Shown: positions 1-8,450 of the stretch, in pieces | How the letters are laid out: each line of letters begins with the position of its first letter | How positions within the stretch are numbered: position 1 is the stretch's first letter | DNA from: Thalassovita sp. | GTDB taxonomy: Bacteria; Pseudomonadota; Alphaproteobacteria; Rhodobacterales; Rhodobacteraceae | Length of the DNA stretch: 64,000 nucleotides | Assembly: GCA_029212905.1 (NCBI GenBank) | Contig: JARGPB010000005.1 | Span: 124,001-188,000 of the forward strand | Direction: 5' to 3' | Notes under the pieces: model-generated | Told to the model about the DNA's origin: nothing | The model's database searches: none | What the model saw: only the letters and a program-made list of their open reading frames with translations | Made by a program: the position numbers and the translations under genes

Positions 1-813
1 ACCTACGCTTTTCCACCCGGTGGGCATCCTCAGCAACACGGCAACCCCGAAGGTACCGCCGTCTTCACCGAGGCCTATGCCGTGATCCCCGGCCACACGA
101 TGCGGGACATCGTGACCAGCTTCTTACCCGGATGGAACGGGATGCGCATGTGGGTCCTGGCGCGCCCGCTCAGCGGCTTTGCTGAAACCTTTGCTCAATA
201 CGCGGTTGAACTGTCCCCAGGTGGCGGCTGCGCAGACCCCGAACCGGATATCGAAGCCCAGGCTGTTCTGTTTGTCGCCTTTGGCGAGCTGCGCCTCTCC
301 ATTGGTGGCGCGCGCCAGGACCTTAAGGCGGGGCATTTCGTCTATATCCCGGCCGGTGCACACTGGGAGATCTGGAACACCTCGGACGCGCCCTGCGGCT
401 TTCACTGGATTCGCAAACGCTATGAACGGATCGAAAGCCTGAACCCCCTGACGGCCTTCACGCTACACGAAACCGAGGTCCACAAGGCCCAGATGCCTGA
501 CTGCGATGGCGTCTGGTCCACGCAGCGGTTTTTCGACCCTTTCGACATGCGCCATGATTTCCACGTCAATATCGTCAATTTCGAACCCGGCGGGCGCATC
601 CCCTTTGCCGAAACCCACGTGATGGAGCACGGACTCTACGTGCTCCAGGGTACCGCCCGCTACCTGCTGAACAAGGACTGGGTCGAGGTCGGCCCCGGCG
701 ACTTCATGTGGCTGCGCGCCTTTTGCCCTCAGGCCTGTATCGCCACCGGAGACGAACCCTTCCGCTACCTGCTGTACAAGGACGTGAACCGTCACCCGAA
801 ACTGCATCTCTGA
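1..813 (+). CDS. allE: (S)-ureidoglycine aminohydrolase, two-cupin (5' partial)
   Basis: The reading frame is already open at base 1, so the gene starts upstream of the window; the GTG at 82 is an internal codon. The 270 visible residues match the bicupin family that removes ammonia from (S)-ureidoglycine to give ureidoglycolate in purine catabolism. The second cupin carries an E-T-H-x-x-E-H metal-binding pattern near bases 610-630, and the N-terminal part has the conserved block around AYAVIPGHTMRDIV. The next gene, ureidoglycolate lyase, performs the following step, which supports the call. In relatives this domain can be fused to allantoicase; that cannot be judged from the visible part. 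Confidence 0.85.
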   Translation, partial: TYAFPPGGHPQQHGNPEGTAVFTEAYAVIPGHTMRDIVTSFLPGWNGMRMWVLARPLSGFAETFAQYAVELSPGGGCADPEPDIEAQAVLFVAFGELRLSIGGARQDLKAGHFVYIPAGAHWEIWNTSDAPCGFHWIRKRYERIESLNPLTAFTLHETEVHKAQMPDCDGVWSTQRFFDPFDMRHDFHVNIVNFEPGGRIPFAETHVMEHGLYVLQGTARYLLNKDWVEVGPGDFMWLRAFCPQACIATGDEPFRYLLYKDVNRHPKLHL

Positions 814-835
814 TTTCATCTTGCCCAAATACTCA
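814..835 (-). repeat. Dispersed intergenic element, copy 1
   Basis: The reverse strand reads TGAGTATTTGGGCAAGATGA(AA), one of five copies of the same motif in this window. It begins immediately after the stop codon of the ureidoglycine aminohydrolase gene. A GC-rich hairpin (846-864) follows it. Confidence 0.8.
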
Positions 836-845
836 CGGGGGGTCC

Positions 846-864
846 GGGGGGCCGTCAGCCCCCC
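846..864 (+). terminator. GC hairpin between allE and allA
   Basis: GGGGGGC and GCCCCCC form a 7-bp stem around the loop CGTCA. There is no T-run after it, so it may slow or process the transcript rather than terminate it. It sits next to repeat copy 1 and may be part of the same dispersed element. Confidence 0.45.
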
Positions 865-885
865 GCCTGCTGAACGGAACCGCTT

Positions 886-1374
886 ATGACCACAACGATC
901 AATGCCACCGCCCTGACCGCCGAAGCTTTCGCCCCTTATGGCGATGTGCTTCAGGCTGCGGGCGACCCGGACAAGATCATCAATCAGGGCTTTTGTGGGC
1001 GGTACCATGATCGCGCGCAGCTGGATTTCGGCACGGATGGCCGCGCCGGAATTTCGCTGTTTCACGCGCACCCGCGCAGCCTTCCCTACACGTTGGATCT
1101 GGTCGAGCGCCACCCAGACGGCAGCCAGGCCTTTATCCCCATGAGCCATGATGAATGGCTGGTCATCGTTGCCGATGACACCAACGGCACGCCAACCGGC
1201 ATCCGCGCCTTTCTGGCCGCGCCGGGGCAGGGCATCAATTTCCATCGCGGCACCTGGCATGGGGTTCTGACACCTCTGCATGCGCCGGGCCTATTTGCGG
1301 TGGTGGACCGCATCGGGGACACGGCGAACCTCGAAGAATACGCACTGAACCAACCATACCTCATCACACGATAA
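886..1374 (+). CDS. allA: Ureidoglycolate lyase
   Basis: This 162-residue protein matches the ureidoglycolate lyase family (PF04115), which cleaves ureidoglycolate into glyoxylate and urea in the cytoplasm. The C-terminal block FHRGTWHGVLTPL and the following region ending in VDRIGD are family hallmarks, and the length is normal. It lies 72 bases after the ureidoglycine aminohydrolase gene and 38 before the purine permease, all on the same strand, so the three probably form an operon. The urea produced would feed the urease encoded at the right end of the window. Confidence 0.92.
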   Translation: MTTTINATALTAEAFAPYGDVLQAAGDPDKIINQGFCGRYHDRAQLDFGTDGRAGISLFHAHPRSLPYTLDLVERHPDGSQAFIPMSHDEWLVIVADDTNGTPTGIRAFLAAPGQGINFHRGTWHGVLTPLHAPGLFAVVDRIGDTANLEEYALNQPYLITR

Positions 1375-1412
1375 CCCCCGACAAGAGGGGCCATCACCAA
1401 CAGGAGCAAGGG

Positions 1413-2762
1413 ATGACTGATACTTCACTAGGAACACCAGACCAATTACGAGATCCAAATTACACCCCACCCATGATCAAGGCCGTACCGCTGGGCATCC
1501 AGCACGTTCTGGCGATGTTCGCCAGTAACGTAACCCCGGCCATCATCGTCGCGGGGGCAGCGGGATTCGGCTTTGGCTCGAACAGTCCTGATTTTCCGAA
1601 CCTGATTTACATGATCCAGATGTCGATGCTGTTTGCAGGCATCGCCACACTGTTTCAATCCATCGGCATGGGCCCCGTGGGCGCCCGCCTGCCGATCGTG
1701 CAAGGGACGTCTTTTGCCTTCTTGCCCGTGATGATCCCAGCCGTCGCAGGCCAGGGCACCGCAGGCATGGCGGGGCTGATGACCGGCATCGTAATCGGAG
1801 GGATCTTCCACTTCGCACTGGGAACTGTGATCGGCAAGATCCGTTTTGCCCTGCCTCCGCTTGTCACTGGCCTGATCGTGCTGATGATCGGCCTGTCGCT
1901 GCTGAAGGTCGGCATTCAATATGCTGCGGGCGGCGTGCCCCTGATGGGCAAGCCTGAATTTGGATCGCTGGCCATGTGGATCCCTGCCTTGGTGGTGATC
2001 GTCGTGACCCTGGGCATCAAATTCTTCACCAAGGGGTTGGCCTCGGTCGCCGCTGTGCTGGTGGGTCTGATCGCAGGTTACGTGGTTGCCTTGGTCATGG
2101 GGCAGGTGAATTTCGGCAACATTGGCCGCGCCGCAATGTTTGCACCCCCCATTCCGTTCAAATGGGGGATCGAGTTCAACTCGGCCATCATTATCGGCAT
2201 GTGTTTCATGGCTGTGATTTCAGCAATCGAGACCGTCGGCGATGTCAGCGGCATCACCAAGGGCGGCGCCGCACGTGAAGCCACCGACAAGGAAATTCAG
2301 GGCGCGACCTTTGCGGACGGCCTTGGCTCGGCCATCGCAGGTATTTTCGGCGGGCTGCCGAACACATCGTTCAGCCAGAACGTCGGCCTGATCTCGATCA
2401 CTGGGGTCATGAGCCGCCACGTCGTCACCATCGGCGCGATTTTCCTGATCATCTGCGGGTTGATCCCCAAGTTCGGTGCCATCGTGTCCACCGTCCCGAT
2501 CAACGTGCTGGGCGGTGGCGTGATTGTCATGTTTGGCATGGTTGCCGCAGCTGGCGTGAACATGTTGTCCGACGTTACCTGGAACCGCCGGAACATGGTG
2601 ATCTTTGCCGTGTCCCTGTCGGTGGGCTTTGGCCTGCAATTGGTGCCCTCGGCGCTACAGCATATGCCAAAGACAGCACAGATCCTGCTGACCAGCGGAC
2701 TGCTACCCGCGGCCGGTCTGTCGATCCTGCTGAACCTGATTCTGCCCGAAGACCTGGACTGA
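1413..2762 (+). CDS. NCS2 family purine (urate/xanthine) permease
   Basis: This 449-residue, highly hydrophobic protein belongs to the nucleobase:cation symporter-2 (NAT/NCS2) family of inner-membrane transporters with about 14 helices. The family signature is visible as QNVGLISITG. The start at 1413 follows AGGAGCAAGGG at good spacing. Its place directly after two ureide-catabolism genes suggests urate, xanthine or another purine as substrate rather than uracil, but the exact substrate is inference. A clear terminator follows at 2781. Confidence 0.9.
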   Translation: MTDTSLGTPDQLRDPNYTPPMIKAVPLGIQHVLAMFASNVTPAIIVAGAAGFGFGSNSPDFPNLIYMIQMSMLFAGIATLFQSIGMGPVGARLPIVQGTSFAFLPVMIPAVAGQGTAGMAGLMTGIVIGGIFHFALGTVIGKIRFALPPLVTGLIVLMIGLSLLKVGIQYAAGGVPLMGKPEFGSLAMWIPALVVIVVTLGIKFFTKGLASVAAVLVGLIAGYVVALVMGQVNFGNIGRAAMFAPPIPFKWGIEFNSAIIIGMCFMAVISAIETVGDVSGITKGGAAREATDKEIQGATFADGLGSAIAGIFGGLPNTSFSQNVGLISITGVMSRHVVTIGAIFLIICGLIPKFGAIVSTVPINVLGGGVIVMFGMVAAAGVNMLSDVTWNRRNMVIFAVSLSVGFGLQLVPSALQHMPKTAQILLTSGLLPAAGLSILLNLILPEDLD

Positions 2763-2780
2763 TCGCTAACCATTGACGTA

Positions 2781-2808
2781 AAGCCCCTGCCTCTGGCGGG
2801 GGCTTTTG
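2781..2808 (+). terminator. Rho-independent terminator after purine permease
   Basis: AAGCCCCTGCC pairs with GGCGGGGGCTT (one G-T wobble) around the loop TCT, followed by TTTT. It closes the ureide operon. Confidence 0.8.
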
Positions 2809-2934
2809 CGTTCCCAGCCACTTCAGGTGGCCCGGCCCCCAAAACAGACGTTAGTTCCCATGTGAAATGCATCCTTGGAACAATTTCCCATGCTATTGTG
2901 ACGCACTTGGTACAGAAATGTTGAAATATACATT

Positions 2935-2950
2935 CACATTACATTATGTG
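2935..2950 (+). promoter_or_regulatory. Inverted repeat in AT-rich region before the sulfide-oxidation genes
   Basis: CACAT-N6-ATGTG lies in a locally AT-rich stretch (2922-2955) just before the leader ORF. It could be part of a promoter or an operator for an ArsR-type sulfide-responsive repressor (BigR/SqrR family), but no such regulator gene is in the window and the match is only structural. Confidence 0.3.
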
Positions 2951-2970
2951 TTCACCACCAAGGAGGGCTC

Positions 2971-3102
2971 ATGACGCACATCACAGAAAATCAGGGCCCT
3001 ATGGTCCGCGTGACGCTGGCGTTGGCCCATCGGTTCAGTTCGTTTTTGCGCATTCCGGGTGCTTGCATCTATTGGATGTGCCCCCGCCACCCCATCCAAT
3101 AG
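2971..3102 (+). CDS. Possible 43-residue leader ORF upstream of SQR
   Basis: An ATG preceded by the strong ribosome site AAGGAGG (2960-2966) opens a 43-codon frame ending in TAG at 3100-3102, twelve bases before the SQR start. The product is basic, with two cysteines near the end (ACIYWMCPRH). The last codons and the stop lie inside a perfect 10-bp inverted repeat. I do not recognise a family. It could be a regulatory leader peptide, a small protein, or a relic; the strong ribosome site is the main support. Confidence 0.4.
   Translation: MTHITENQGPMVRVTLALAHRFSSFLRIPGACIYWMCPRHPIQ
3069..3102 (+). promoter_or_regulatory. Perfect 10-bp hairpin between leader ORF and SQR
   Basis: CTATTGGATG (3069-3078) and CATCCAATAG (3093-3102) are perfect inverted repeats around a C-rich 14-base loop. 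The stem ends exactly on the stop codon of the leader ORF and twelve bases before the SQR start codon, so a ribosome finishing the leader would melt it. No T-run follows, which argues against simple attenuation by termination. Confidence 0.5.
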
Positions 3103-3113
3103 GACCCCGCACC

Positions 3114-4787
3114 ATGGCCCCCAAGAAGATTTCCGAGGAACTGTCCGTCGCAGCTCAGATTCTGCCCGACGACATCGCCAAGCTGGTCGAGCAAGGCTTT
3201 CGTTCGATCATCTGTAACCGCCCCGATGGCGAAGCAGCCGACCAGCCCACGTTCGAGGAGATCGACGCTGCCGCTCAGGCCGCTGGGCTACAGACACGGT
3301 ACTTGCCCATCGTGTCAGGTAAGGTTCGGGACGAAGACGCCGCTGATTTCGGCCAAGCCCTGATCGAGCTTCCAGGTCCGACACTGGCCTATTGCCGCAC
3401 GGGTACACGCTCGACCACGCTGTGGTCACTGGCTGTAGCCAAGGACAAACCCGCCTCGGAAATTTTGGCGGCAACCAAGGCGGCTGGCTATGACATGGCA
3501 GGCGTTGTGCGCCGCATCGTGAATGGGGGCAAAACCCCAACCGATACGGGCGACGCGAAATTCGATGTGGTGATTGTGGGCGGCGGCGCGGCAGGCATCG
3601 CGCTTGCGGCCTCCATCAAGGCGCGCAAATCTGATCTGGACGTGGCCATTCTGGACCCCGCCGACATCCACTATTACCAGCCCGGCTGGACCATGGTTGG
3701 CGCGGGTGTGTTTGACGCGCAGACGACAGCCAAGACAATGGGCAGCCTGATCCCAAAGGATGTGCATTGGCTCAAATCCGCCGTCGCAGCCTTTGAGCCC
3801 GCCGACAACGCCGTCGTTCTGGATGGCTGCCGTGTGGTGAAATATGATCGTCTGGTCGTTTGTCCCGGTCTAAAACTGGATTGGAACGCTGTGGACGGGC
3901 TGGTCGAAACGCTGGGCAAAAACGGCGTCACCTCGAACTACCGCTATGATCTGGCGACTTACACCTGGGACCTGGTGAAGGGCCTGAAAAAAGGCCGCGC
4001 CCTGTTCACGCAGCCGCCCATGCCGATCAAATGCGCAGGCGCCCCGCAAAAGGCAATGTACCTGTCCGGCGATCATTGGTTCAAAAACGGCGCATTGAAC
4101 AATATCGACATCAATTTCATGAACGCAGGCGGCGTGCTGTTCGGGGTCAAGGATTACGTCCCGGCTCTTGAGGAATACGTCAAAAAATACGACGCCAAGC
4201 TGAACTTCTTCCACAATCTGGTGGCCGTGGATGGCCCTGCGAAAAAGGCGTGGTTCGACGTCGCCAAGCCCGACACCCCGGTCGAACGGGTCGAGGTCGA
4301 GTTCGACATGATGCATGTCTGCCCGCCTCAAACTGCGCCTGATTTCATCCGCGTGTCGCCGTTGGCGGATGCGGCGGGCTGGGTCGATGTGGATCAGGCC
4401 ACCCTGCGCCACAAGGAATACGATAACATCTGGGCTTTGGGTGACGTGATGAACGCCCCCAACGCAAAAACCGCCGCCGCCGCACGGATGCAGGCCCCCG
4501 TTGTGGCTGAAAACCTGGTGGACGACGTGCTGGGGAAATCACCAACCGCGATCTACAACGGCTATGGCTCCTGCCCGCTGACAGTCGAGCGCGGCAAAAT
4601 TGTCCTAGCCGAATTCGGCTATGGCGGGGCGCTTTTGCCGTCGTTCCCGAAATGGGTCATCGACGGCACGAAACCCACCCGCGCAGCCTGGATCCTAAAG
4701 GAACAGATCCTGCCTCCAGTGTACTGGAAGGCGATGCTGCGCGGCAAAGAATGGCTGGCGAGACCCGAAAAAGTCTCGGCCAGATAA
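3114..4787 (+). CDS. DUF442 phosphatase-like / sulfide:quinone oxidoreductase-type fusion
   Basis: The 557-residue product starts at ATG 3114 (MAPKKISEEL); the frame is open further upstream but that stretch is out of frame with the leader and lacks family similarity. Residues 1 to about 115 form a DUF442 (tyrosine-phosphatase-like) domain with the C-x5-R loop CRTGTRS. The rest is an FAD-dependent sulfide:quinone oxidoreductase-type enzyme with the dinucleotide motif VGGGAAG and the family cysteine blocks MPIKCAGAPQK and MHVCPPQ. Such fusions oxidise sulfide to persulfide or polysulfide at the inner membrane. The SulP transporter gene follows on the same strand. Confidence 0.9.
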   Translation: MAPKKISEELSVAAQILPDDIAKLVEQGFRSIICNRPDGEAADQPTFEEIDAAAQAAGLQTRYLPIVSGKVRDEDAADFGQALIELPGPTLAYCRTGTRSTTLWSLAVAKDKPASEILAATKAAGYDMAGVVRRIVNGGKTPTDTGDAKFDVVIVGGGAAGIALAASIKARKSDLDVAILDPADIHYYQPGWTMVGAGVFDAQTTAKTMGSLIPKDVHWLKSAVAAFEPADNAVVLDGCRVVKYDRLVVCPGLKLDWNAVDGLVETLGKNGVTSNYRYDLATYTWDLVKGLKKGRALFTQPPMPIKCAGAPQKAMYLSGDHWFKNGALNNIDINFMNAGGVLFGVKDYVPALEEYVKKYDAKLNFFHNLVAVDGPAKKAWFDVAKPDTPVERVEVEFDMMHVCPPQTAPDFIRVSPLADAAGWVDVDQATLRHKEYDNIWALGDVMNAPNAKTAAAARMQAPVVAENLVDDVLGKSPTAIYNGYGSCPLTVERGKIVLAEFGYGGALLPSFPKWVIDGTKPTRAAWILKEQILPPVYWKAMLRGKEWLARPEKVSAR

Positions 4788-4809
4788 GATCGCACCACTC
4801 ACGAACACC

Positions 4810-4842
4810 GGGCGGGGGATATCTCCCGCCCTTCCCCTTTTT
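4810..4842 (+). terminator. Terminator-like hairpin between SQR fusion and SulP
   Basis: GGGCGGG and CCCGCCC (4810-4816 / 4825-4831) form a stem, followed by the pyrimidine tract TTCCCCTTTTT. It probably terminates only part of the transcripts, since the SulP gene starts 18 bases later. Confidence 0.55.
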
Positions 4843-4859
4843 CCAAGGACGATAGGCCG

Positions 4860-6611
4860 ATGCGCTTGCCGAAACTGACCCGAGCCTCGATGGAGCGGCA
4901 CCTGCCGATCCTTCAATGGTCGAAAACCTATGACAAGGACACGCTGACCAGCGATCTGGTGGCGGCTGTGATCGTGACGATCATGCTGATCCCGCAATCG
5001 CTGGCCTATGCGCTGCTGGCCGGGCTGCCCGCAGAAATGGGGCTCTATGCCTCGATTCTGCCGCTGGTGGCCTATGCGGTATTTGGCACCAGCCGCGCGC
5101 TGGCCGTGGGGCCGGTCGCCGTCGTGTCACTGATGACCGCCGCCGCCGTGGGGAATTTGGCCCTGCAAGGCACGGCGGAATACGCCATCGCTGCGATCAC
5201 GCTGGCCTTTATTTCCGGTCTATTCTTGTTGGTGATGGGCATTTTTCGACTGGGATTCCTGGCCAATTTCCTGTCGCACCCGGTGATTGCTGGATTCATC
5301 ACGGCCTCGGGCGTGCTGATCGCGACCTCGCAGTTGAAACACCTTTTCGGAATCGAAGCGCACGGCCACAATCTGATCACCCTTCTGGGTTCGCTGTTCG
5401 AAAACCAGCATCTGGCCAACCCGATCACGCTGTTCATTGGTCTGGCGACGACGGGGTTCCTGTTCTGGGTCCGCAAAGGGCTGAAACCTGTGCTGCTGAG
5501 TGCCGGGCTAAAGCCGCGCCTGGCCGATATTCTGGCCAAGGCCGGCCCGGTGGGCGCTGTCGTCGCAACCACGCTCGCCGTCTGGGCATTCGGATTACAG
5601 CACAAGGGCGTGAAAATCGTGGGCGAGGTGCCGATGGGCCTTCCGCCATTGACCATGCCGTCCTTTGATGCGGATCTGTGGTCCTCGTTGCTGATGTCGG
5701 CCATCCTGATTTCGATCATTGGATTCGTGGAATCCGTCTCGGTCGCACAGACTCTCGCCGCCAAGAAACGACAGCGCATCGTCCCCGATCAAGAGCTTGT
5801 CGGGCTGGGGGCATCCAACATCGCCGCGGCGATTTCGGGGGGCTATCCTGTGACGGGGGGCTTTGCTCGTTCTGTGGTGAATTTCGACGCCGGGGCGGAA
5901 ACACCTGCCGCGGGGGCGTTCACCGCCGTGGGCATTCTGCTGGCTGCTTTGCTGCTGACCCCACTGCTGTATTTCCTGCCCAAAGCCACTCTGGCCGCCA
6001 CGATCATCGTTGCAGTGCTGTCGCTGGTCGACTTCTCGATCCTGCGCAAAACATGGTCCTACTCTAAGGTGGATTTCGCCGCTGTTGCCGCGACGATTTT
6101 CCTGACGCTGGGCTTTGGCGTGGAAATGGGCGTGTCCGCCGGTGTGATCCTGTCGATCGGACTGTTCCTGTATAAAACCTCGCGCCCGCACGTCGCCGAG
6201 GTTGGGCTGGTCCCCGGCACGCAGCATTTCCGCAACATCCTGCGGCACGAGGTGACGACCCACCCGGAAATCGTGACCCTGCGGATCGACGAAAGCCTGT
6301 ATTTCGCCAATGCTCGGTTCCTAGAGGATTACATCTATGACCGCATCGCCTGTGACGAACCCATCAAACATGTCGTGCTGATGTGCTCGGCCGTGAACGA
6401 GATCGATATGTCCGCGCTGGAAAGTCTGGAGGCAATCAATCACCGGCTGGATGATCTGGACATCAAACTGCACCTGACCGAGGTCAAAGGCCCCGTGATG
6501 GACCGCCTGAAGCGCAGCCATTTCCTGGATCAACTGACCGGCGAAGTGTTTCTGGCGCAATATGATGCGGTGATGAAGCTGACCCAACCCAAGACCGCCG
6601 CGGCGCAATGA
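4860..6611 (+). CDS. SulP family inorganic anion transporter
   Basis: This 583-residue membrane protein has the SulP layout: an N-terminal segment with the signature region IPQSLAYALLAGLPAEMGLY, 10 or more helices, and a C-terminal STAS domain from about residue 440 onward (VLMCSAVNEIDMSALESLEA). Members move sulfate, bicarbonate or other anions. Its position after the sulfide-oxidising enzyme suggests it handles an oxidised sulfur anion such as sulfate or sulfite; that is inference. Its stop overlaps an upstream ATG of the next frame, although that gene probably starts later. Confidence 0.9.
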   Translation: MRLPKLTRASMERHLPILQWSKTYDKDTLTSDLVAAVIVTIMLIPQSLAYALLAGLPAEMGLYASILPLVAYAVFGTSRALAVGPVAVVSLMTAAAVGNLALQGTAEYAIAAITLAFISGLFLLVMGIFRLGFLANFLSHPVIAGFITASGVLIATSQLKHLFGIEAHGHNLITLLGSLFENQHLANPITLFIGLATTGFLFWVRKGLKPVLLSAGLKPRLADILAKAGPVGAVVATTLAVWAFGLQHKGVKIVGEVPMGLPPLTMPSFDADLWSSLLMSAILISIIGFVESVSVAQTLAAKKRQRIVPDQELVGLGASNIAAAISGGYPVTGGFARSVVNFDAGAETPAAGAFTAVGILLAALLLTPLLYFLPKATLAATIIVAVLSLVDFSILRKTWSYSKVDFAAVAATIFLTLGFGVEMGVSAGVILSIGLFLYKTSRPHVAEVGLVPGTQHFRNILRHEVTTHPEIVTLRIDESLYFANARFLEDYIYDRIACDEPIKHVVLMCSAVNEIDMSALESLEAINHRLDDLDIKLHLTEVKGPVMDRLKRSHFLDQLTGEVFLAQYDAVMKLTQPKTAAAQ

Positions 6612-6646
6612 TTGACGCCCTGCCCCGCAAGGCCTATCTGCGGGGC

Positions 6647-7339
6647 ATGAGCGACTGGATCGGTATCTTTGAAACGACAGACGGCCTGCGTGGCTGGCGA
6701 TTTCACAGCGGCGCGCCGGTGTCCTTTGCGACAGGGCACAGCCCGGCTGAAATCACAGCACAGCTGGGCGAGGCGGATATGTTCATCATCGCCCCCTCGC
6801 GCAGTGCACAAAAGGTGCCGTTGAAACTGTTACCCGTCGGGGCGTTCACAGATGTGCAGGACGGGCCGTCCCGCCTGCCCGCGTCGGTCCGGCTGCAATT
6901 GCTGGGGTTTCAATCAAACGACAACGATTGGGATGGCGTCGCGCTGGTTCTAACCAAGAGCCACAGCTATTGGTGTCTGCTCAGCGCGCAGGAACTGATC
7001 GGGTTCCAGGCTTTTCTGACCCCGCGCCTGATACAGGCACTTGAGGCGCCCGCCCAATCTGACCCCGACGCCCTGTCCGAAACCCTGTCCCGCCCCGAGC
7101 GCCTGGCCGCACATCTGGCCGCGTCCGAACACAAGCCAAGCGCCCAAACCGGCCACCTGATCGGTGCCGAGCTGGGGGCCGCGCGTGCTTGGTGGTTGGG
7201 TCAACAGGTGGCGATCCTTGGGCCAAAAACCTTGGCTCAGGGCTATGCCGCAGGGTTGACGGCTCAGGGTGTTCCAGTCACCTGCCATGACGATCCCTCG
7301 CCCTTGGGTTTGGTGGCCCTGCGCGGTCAGGTTGGCTGA
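6647..7339 (+). CDS. DgoK-like (2-dehydro-3-deoxygalactonokinase family) protein, divergent
   Basis: The start chosen is ATG 6647 (MSDWIGIF), which aligns with the beginning of the DgoK sugar-kinase family; an ATG at 6608 in the same frame overlaps the SulP stop. The 230-residue product is shorter than the usual 290-310. The C-terminal block LIGAELGAARAWWLGQQVAILG is typical of DgoK, while the N-terminal phosphate-binding region (IGIFETTDGLRGW) has lost the usual D-x-G-T-T pattern. It lies 72 bases before deoC. Catalytic activity is doubtful; it may be a relic or a regulator. Confidence 0.6.
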   Translation: MSDWIGIFETTDGLRGWRFHSGAPVSFATGHSPAEITAQLGEADMFIIAPSRSAQKVPLKLLPVGAFTDVQDGPSRLPASVRLQLLGFQSNDNDWDGVALVLTKSHSYWCLLSAQELIGFQAFLTPRLIQALEAPAQSDPDALSETLSRPERLAAHLAASEHKPSAQTGHLIGAELGAARAWWLGQQVAILGPKTLAQGYAAGLTAQGVPVTCHDDPSPLGLVALRGQVG

Positions 7340-7411
7340 CCCCACGCCCCTGCTTGCCAATCGCCCTGCCCGCATGTCACCTTGATCCTGAAACCGTGAA
7401 GGGAGGGACCG

Positions 7412-8401
7412 GTGCAAACCGATACCCAGCTATTACAAACCCATCTGCCGCAAGTGACAGAACCCCGAAATCCCGGGATGGATCTGGATCTGGATTGGGT
7501 CCGCACCGCGCAGGCGAACACTTCGGCTATTGAGCGGCGCGCCGCCACGCTGCCCGGTCGGCGTAGTGTGAAAAAAGAGTTTCAGGCCGCCTGGCTGTGC
7601 AAGGCGATCACCTGCATCGACCTGACGACATTATCTGGAGACGATACAGTCGGGCGCGTAACCCGCCTGTGCGCCAAGGCGCGGCACCCCGTCCGCGCTG
7701 ACATCCTGGAGGCGCTGGGAATGACGGGACTGACCGTTGGCGCCGTCTGCGTTTACCACGACATGATCGCCCCCGCCTTGGTCGCGCTTGAGGGATCGGG
7801 CATTCCCGTCGCGGCCGTTTCCACCGGTTTTCCCGCTGGCCTGTCGCCCTTTCATCTGCGCGTGGCTGAGATTGAAGAAAGCGTGGCAGCAGGGGCTCAG
7901 GAAATCGACATCGTGATCTCGCGCCGTCATGTCCTGACAGGCAACTGGCAGGCGCTGTACGACGAGATGCGCGCCTTCCGCGCGGCCTGCGGCGACGCGC
8001 ATGTAAAGGCCATTCTGGCGACCGGAGAGCTGGGCAGCCTACGCAACGTCGCGCGGGCCTCGCTGGTGTGCATGATGGCGGGGGCTGATTTCATCAAGAC
8101 CTCGACCGGCAAGGAAAGCGTCAACGCCACCCTACCCGTCAGCCTTGTGATGATCCGTGCCATTCGCGATTATTATCAACGCACGGGATACCGCGTCGGA
8201 TACAAACCAGCGGGTGGCATTTCCAAGGCCAAGGACGCATTGGTGTACCTATCGCTGATCAAGGAAGAGCTGGGCAATCGCTGGCTGCAACCCGACCTGT
8301 TTCGGTTCGGGGCGTCCTCGTTGTTGGGCGATATAGAACGCCAGCTAGAGCATCACGTGACAGGGGCCTATTCGGCAAGCTATCGCCACCCCATGGGGTG
8401 A
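7412..8401 (+). CDS. deoC: Deoxyribose-phosphate aldolase
   Basis: This 329-residue class I aldolase splits 2-deoxyribose 5-phosphate into glyceraldehyde 3-phosphate and acetaldehyde. The Schiff-base lysine region FIKTSTGKE and the second lysine block GYKPAGGI are both present. The start is GTG 7412 after GGGAGGG. The N-terminal extension of about 80 residues is usual for the long alphaproteobacterial form. The next gene encodes an aldehyde dehydrogenase that could oxidise the acetaldehyde, so the pair likely serves deoxynucleoside catabolism. Confidence 0.93.
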   Translation: MQTDTQLLQTHLPQVTEPRNPGMDLDLDWVRTAQANTSAIERRAATLPGRRSVKKEFQAAWLCKAITCIDLTTLSGDDTVGRVTRLCAKARHPVRADILEALGMTGLTVGAVCVYHDMIAPALVALEGSGIPVAAVSTGFPAGLSPFHLRVAEIEESVAAGAQEIDIVISRRHVLTGNWQALYDEMRAFRAACGDAHVKAILATGELGSLRNVARASLVCMMAGADFIKTSTGKESVNATLPVSLVMIRAIRDYYQRTGYRVGYKPAGGISKAKDALVYLSLIKEELGNRWLQPDLFRFGASSLLGDIERQLEHHVTGAYSASYRHPMG

Positions 8402-8427
8402 GGCGCCCAGCAGGGAGCGTGGGATTT

Positions 8428-8450
8428 TGAGTATTTGGGGCAAGATGAAA
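8428..8450 (+). repeat. Dispersed intergenic element, copy 2
   Basis: TGAGTATTTGGGGCAAGATG(AAA) ends on the first base of the likely ATG start (8450) of the aldehyde dehydrogenase gene, so this copy supplies the immediate leader of that gene. Confidence 0.75.

Noticed and set aside
2946..3113. 56-residue N-terminal extension of the SQR fusion
   Set aside because: It is proline/arginine-rich, lies in a different frame from the leader ORF that has the ribosome site, and is not part of the DUF442 family.
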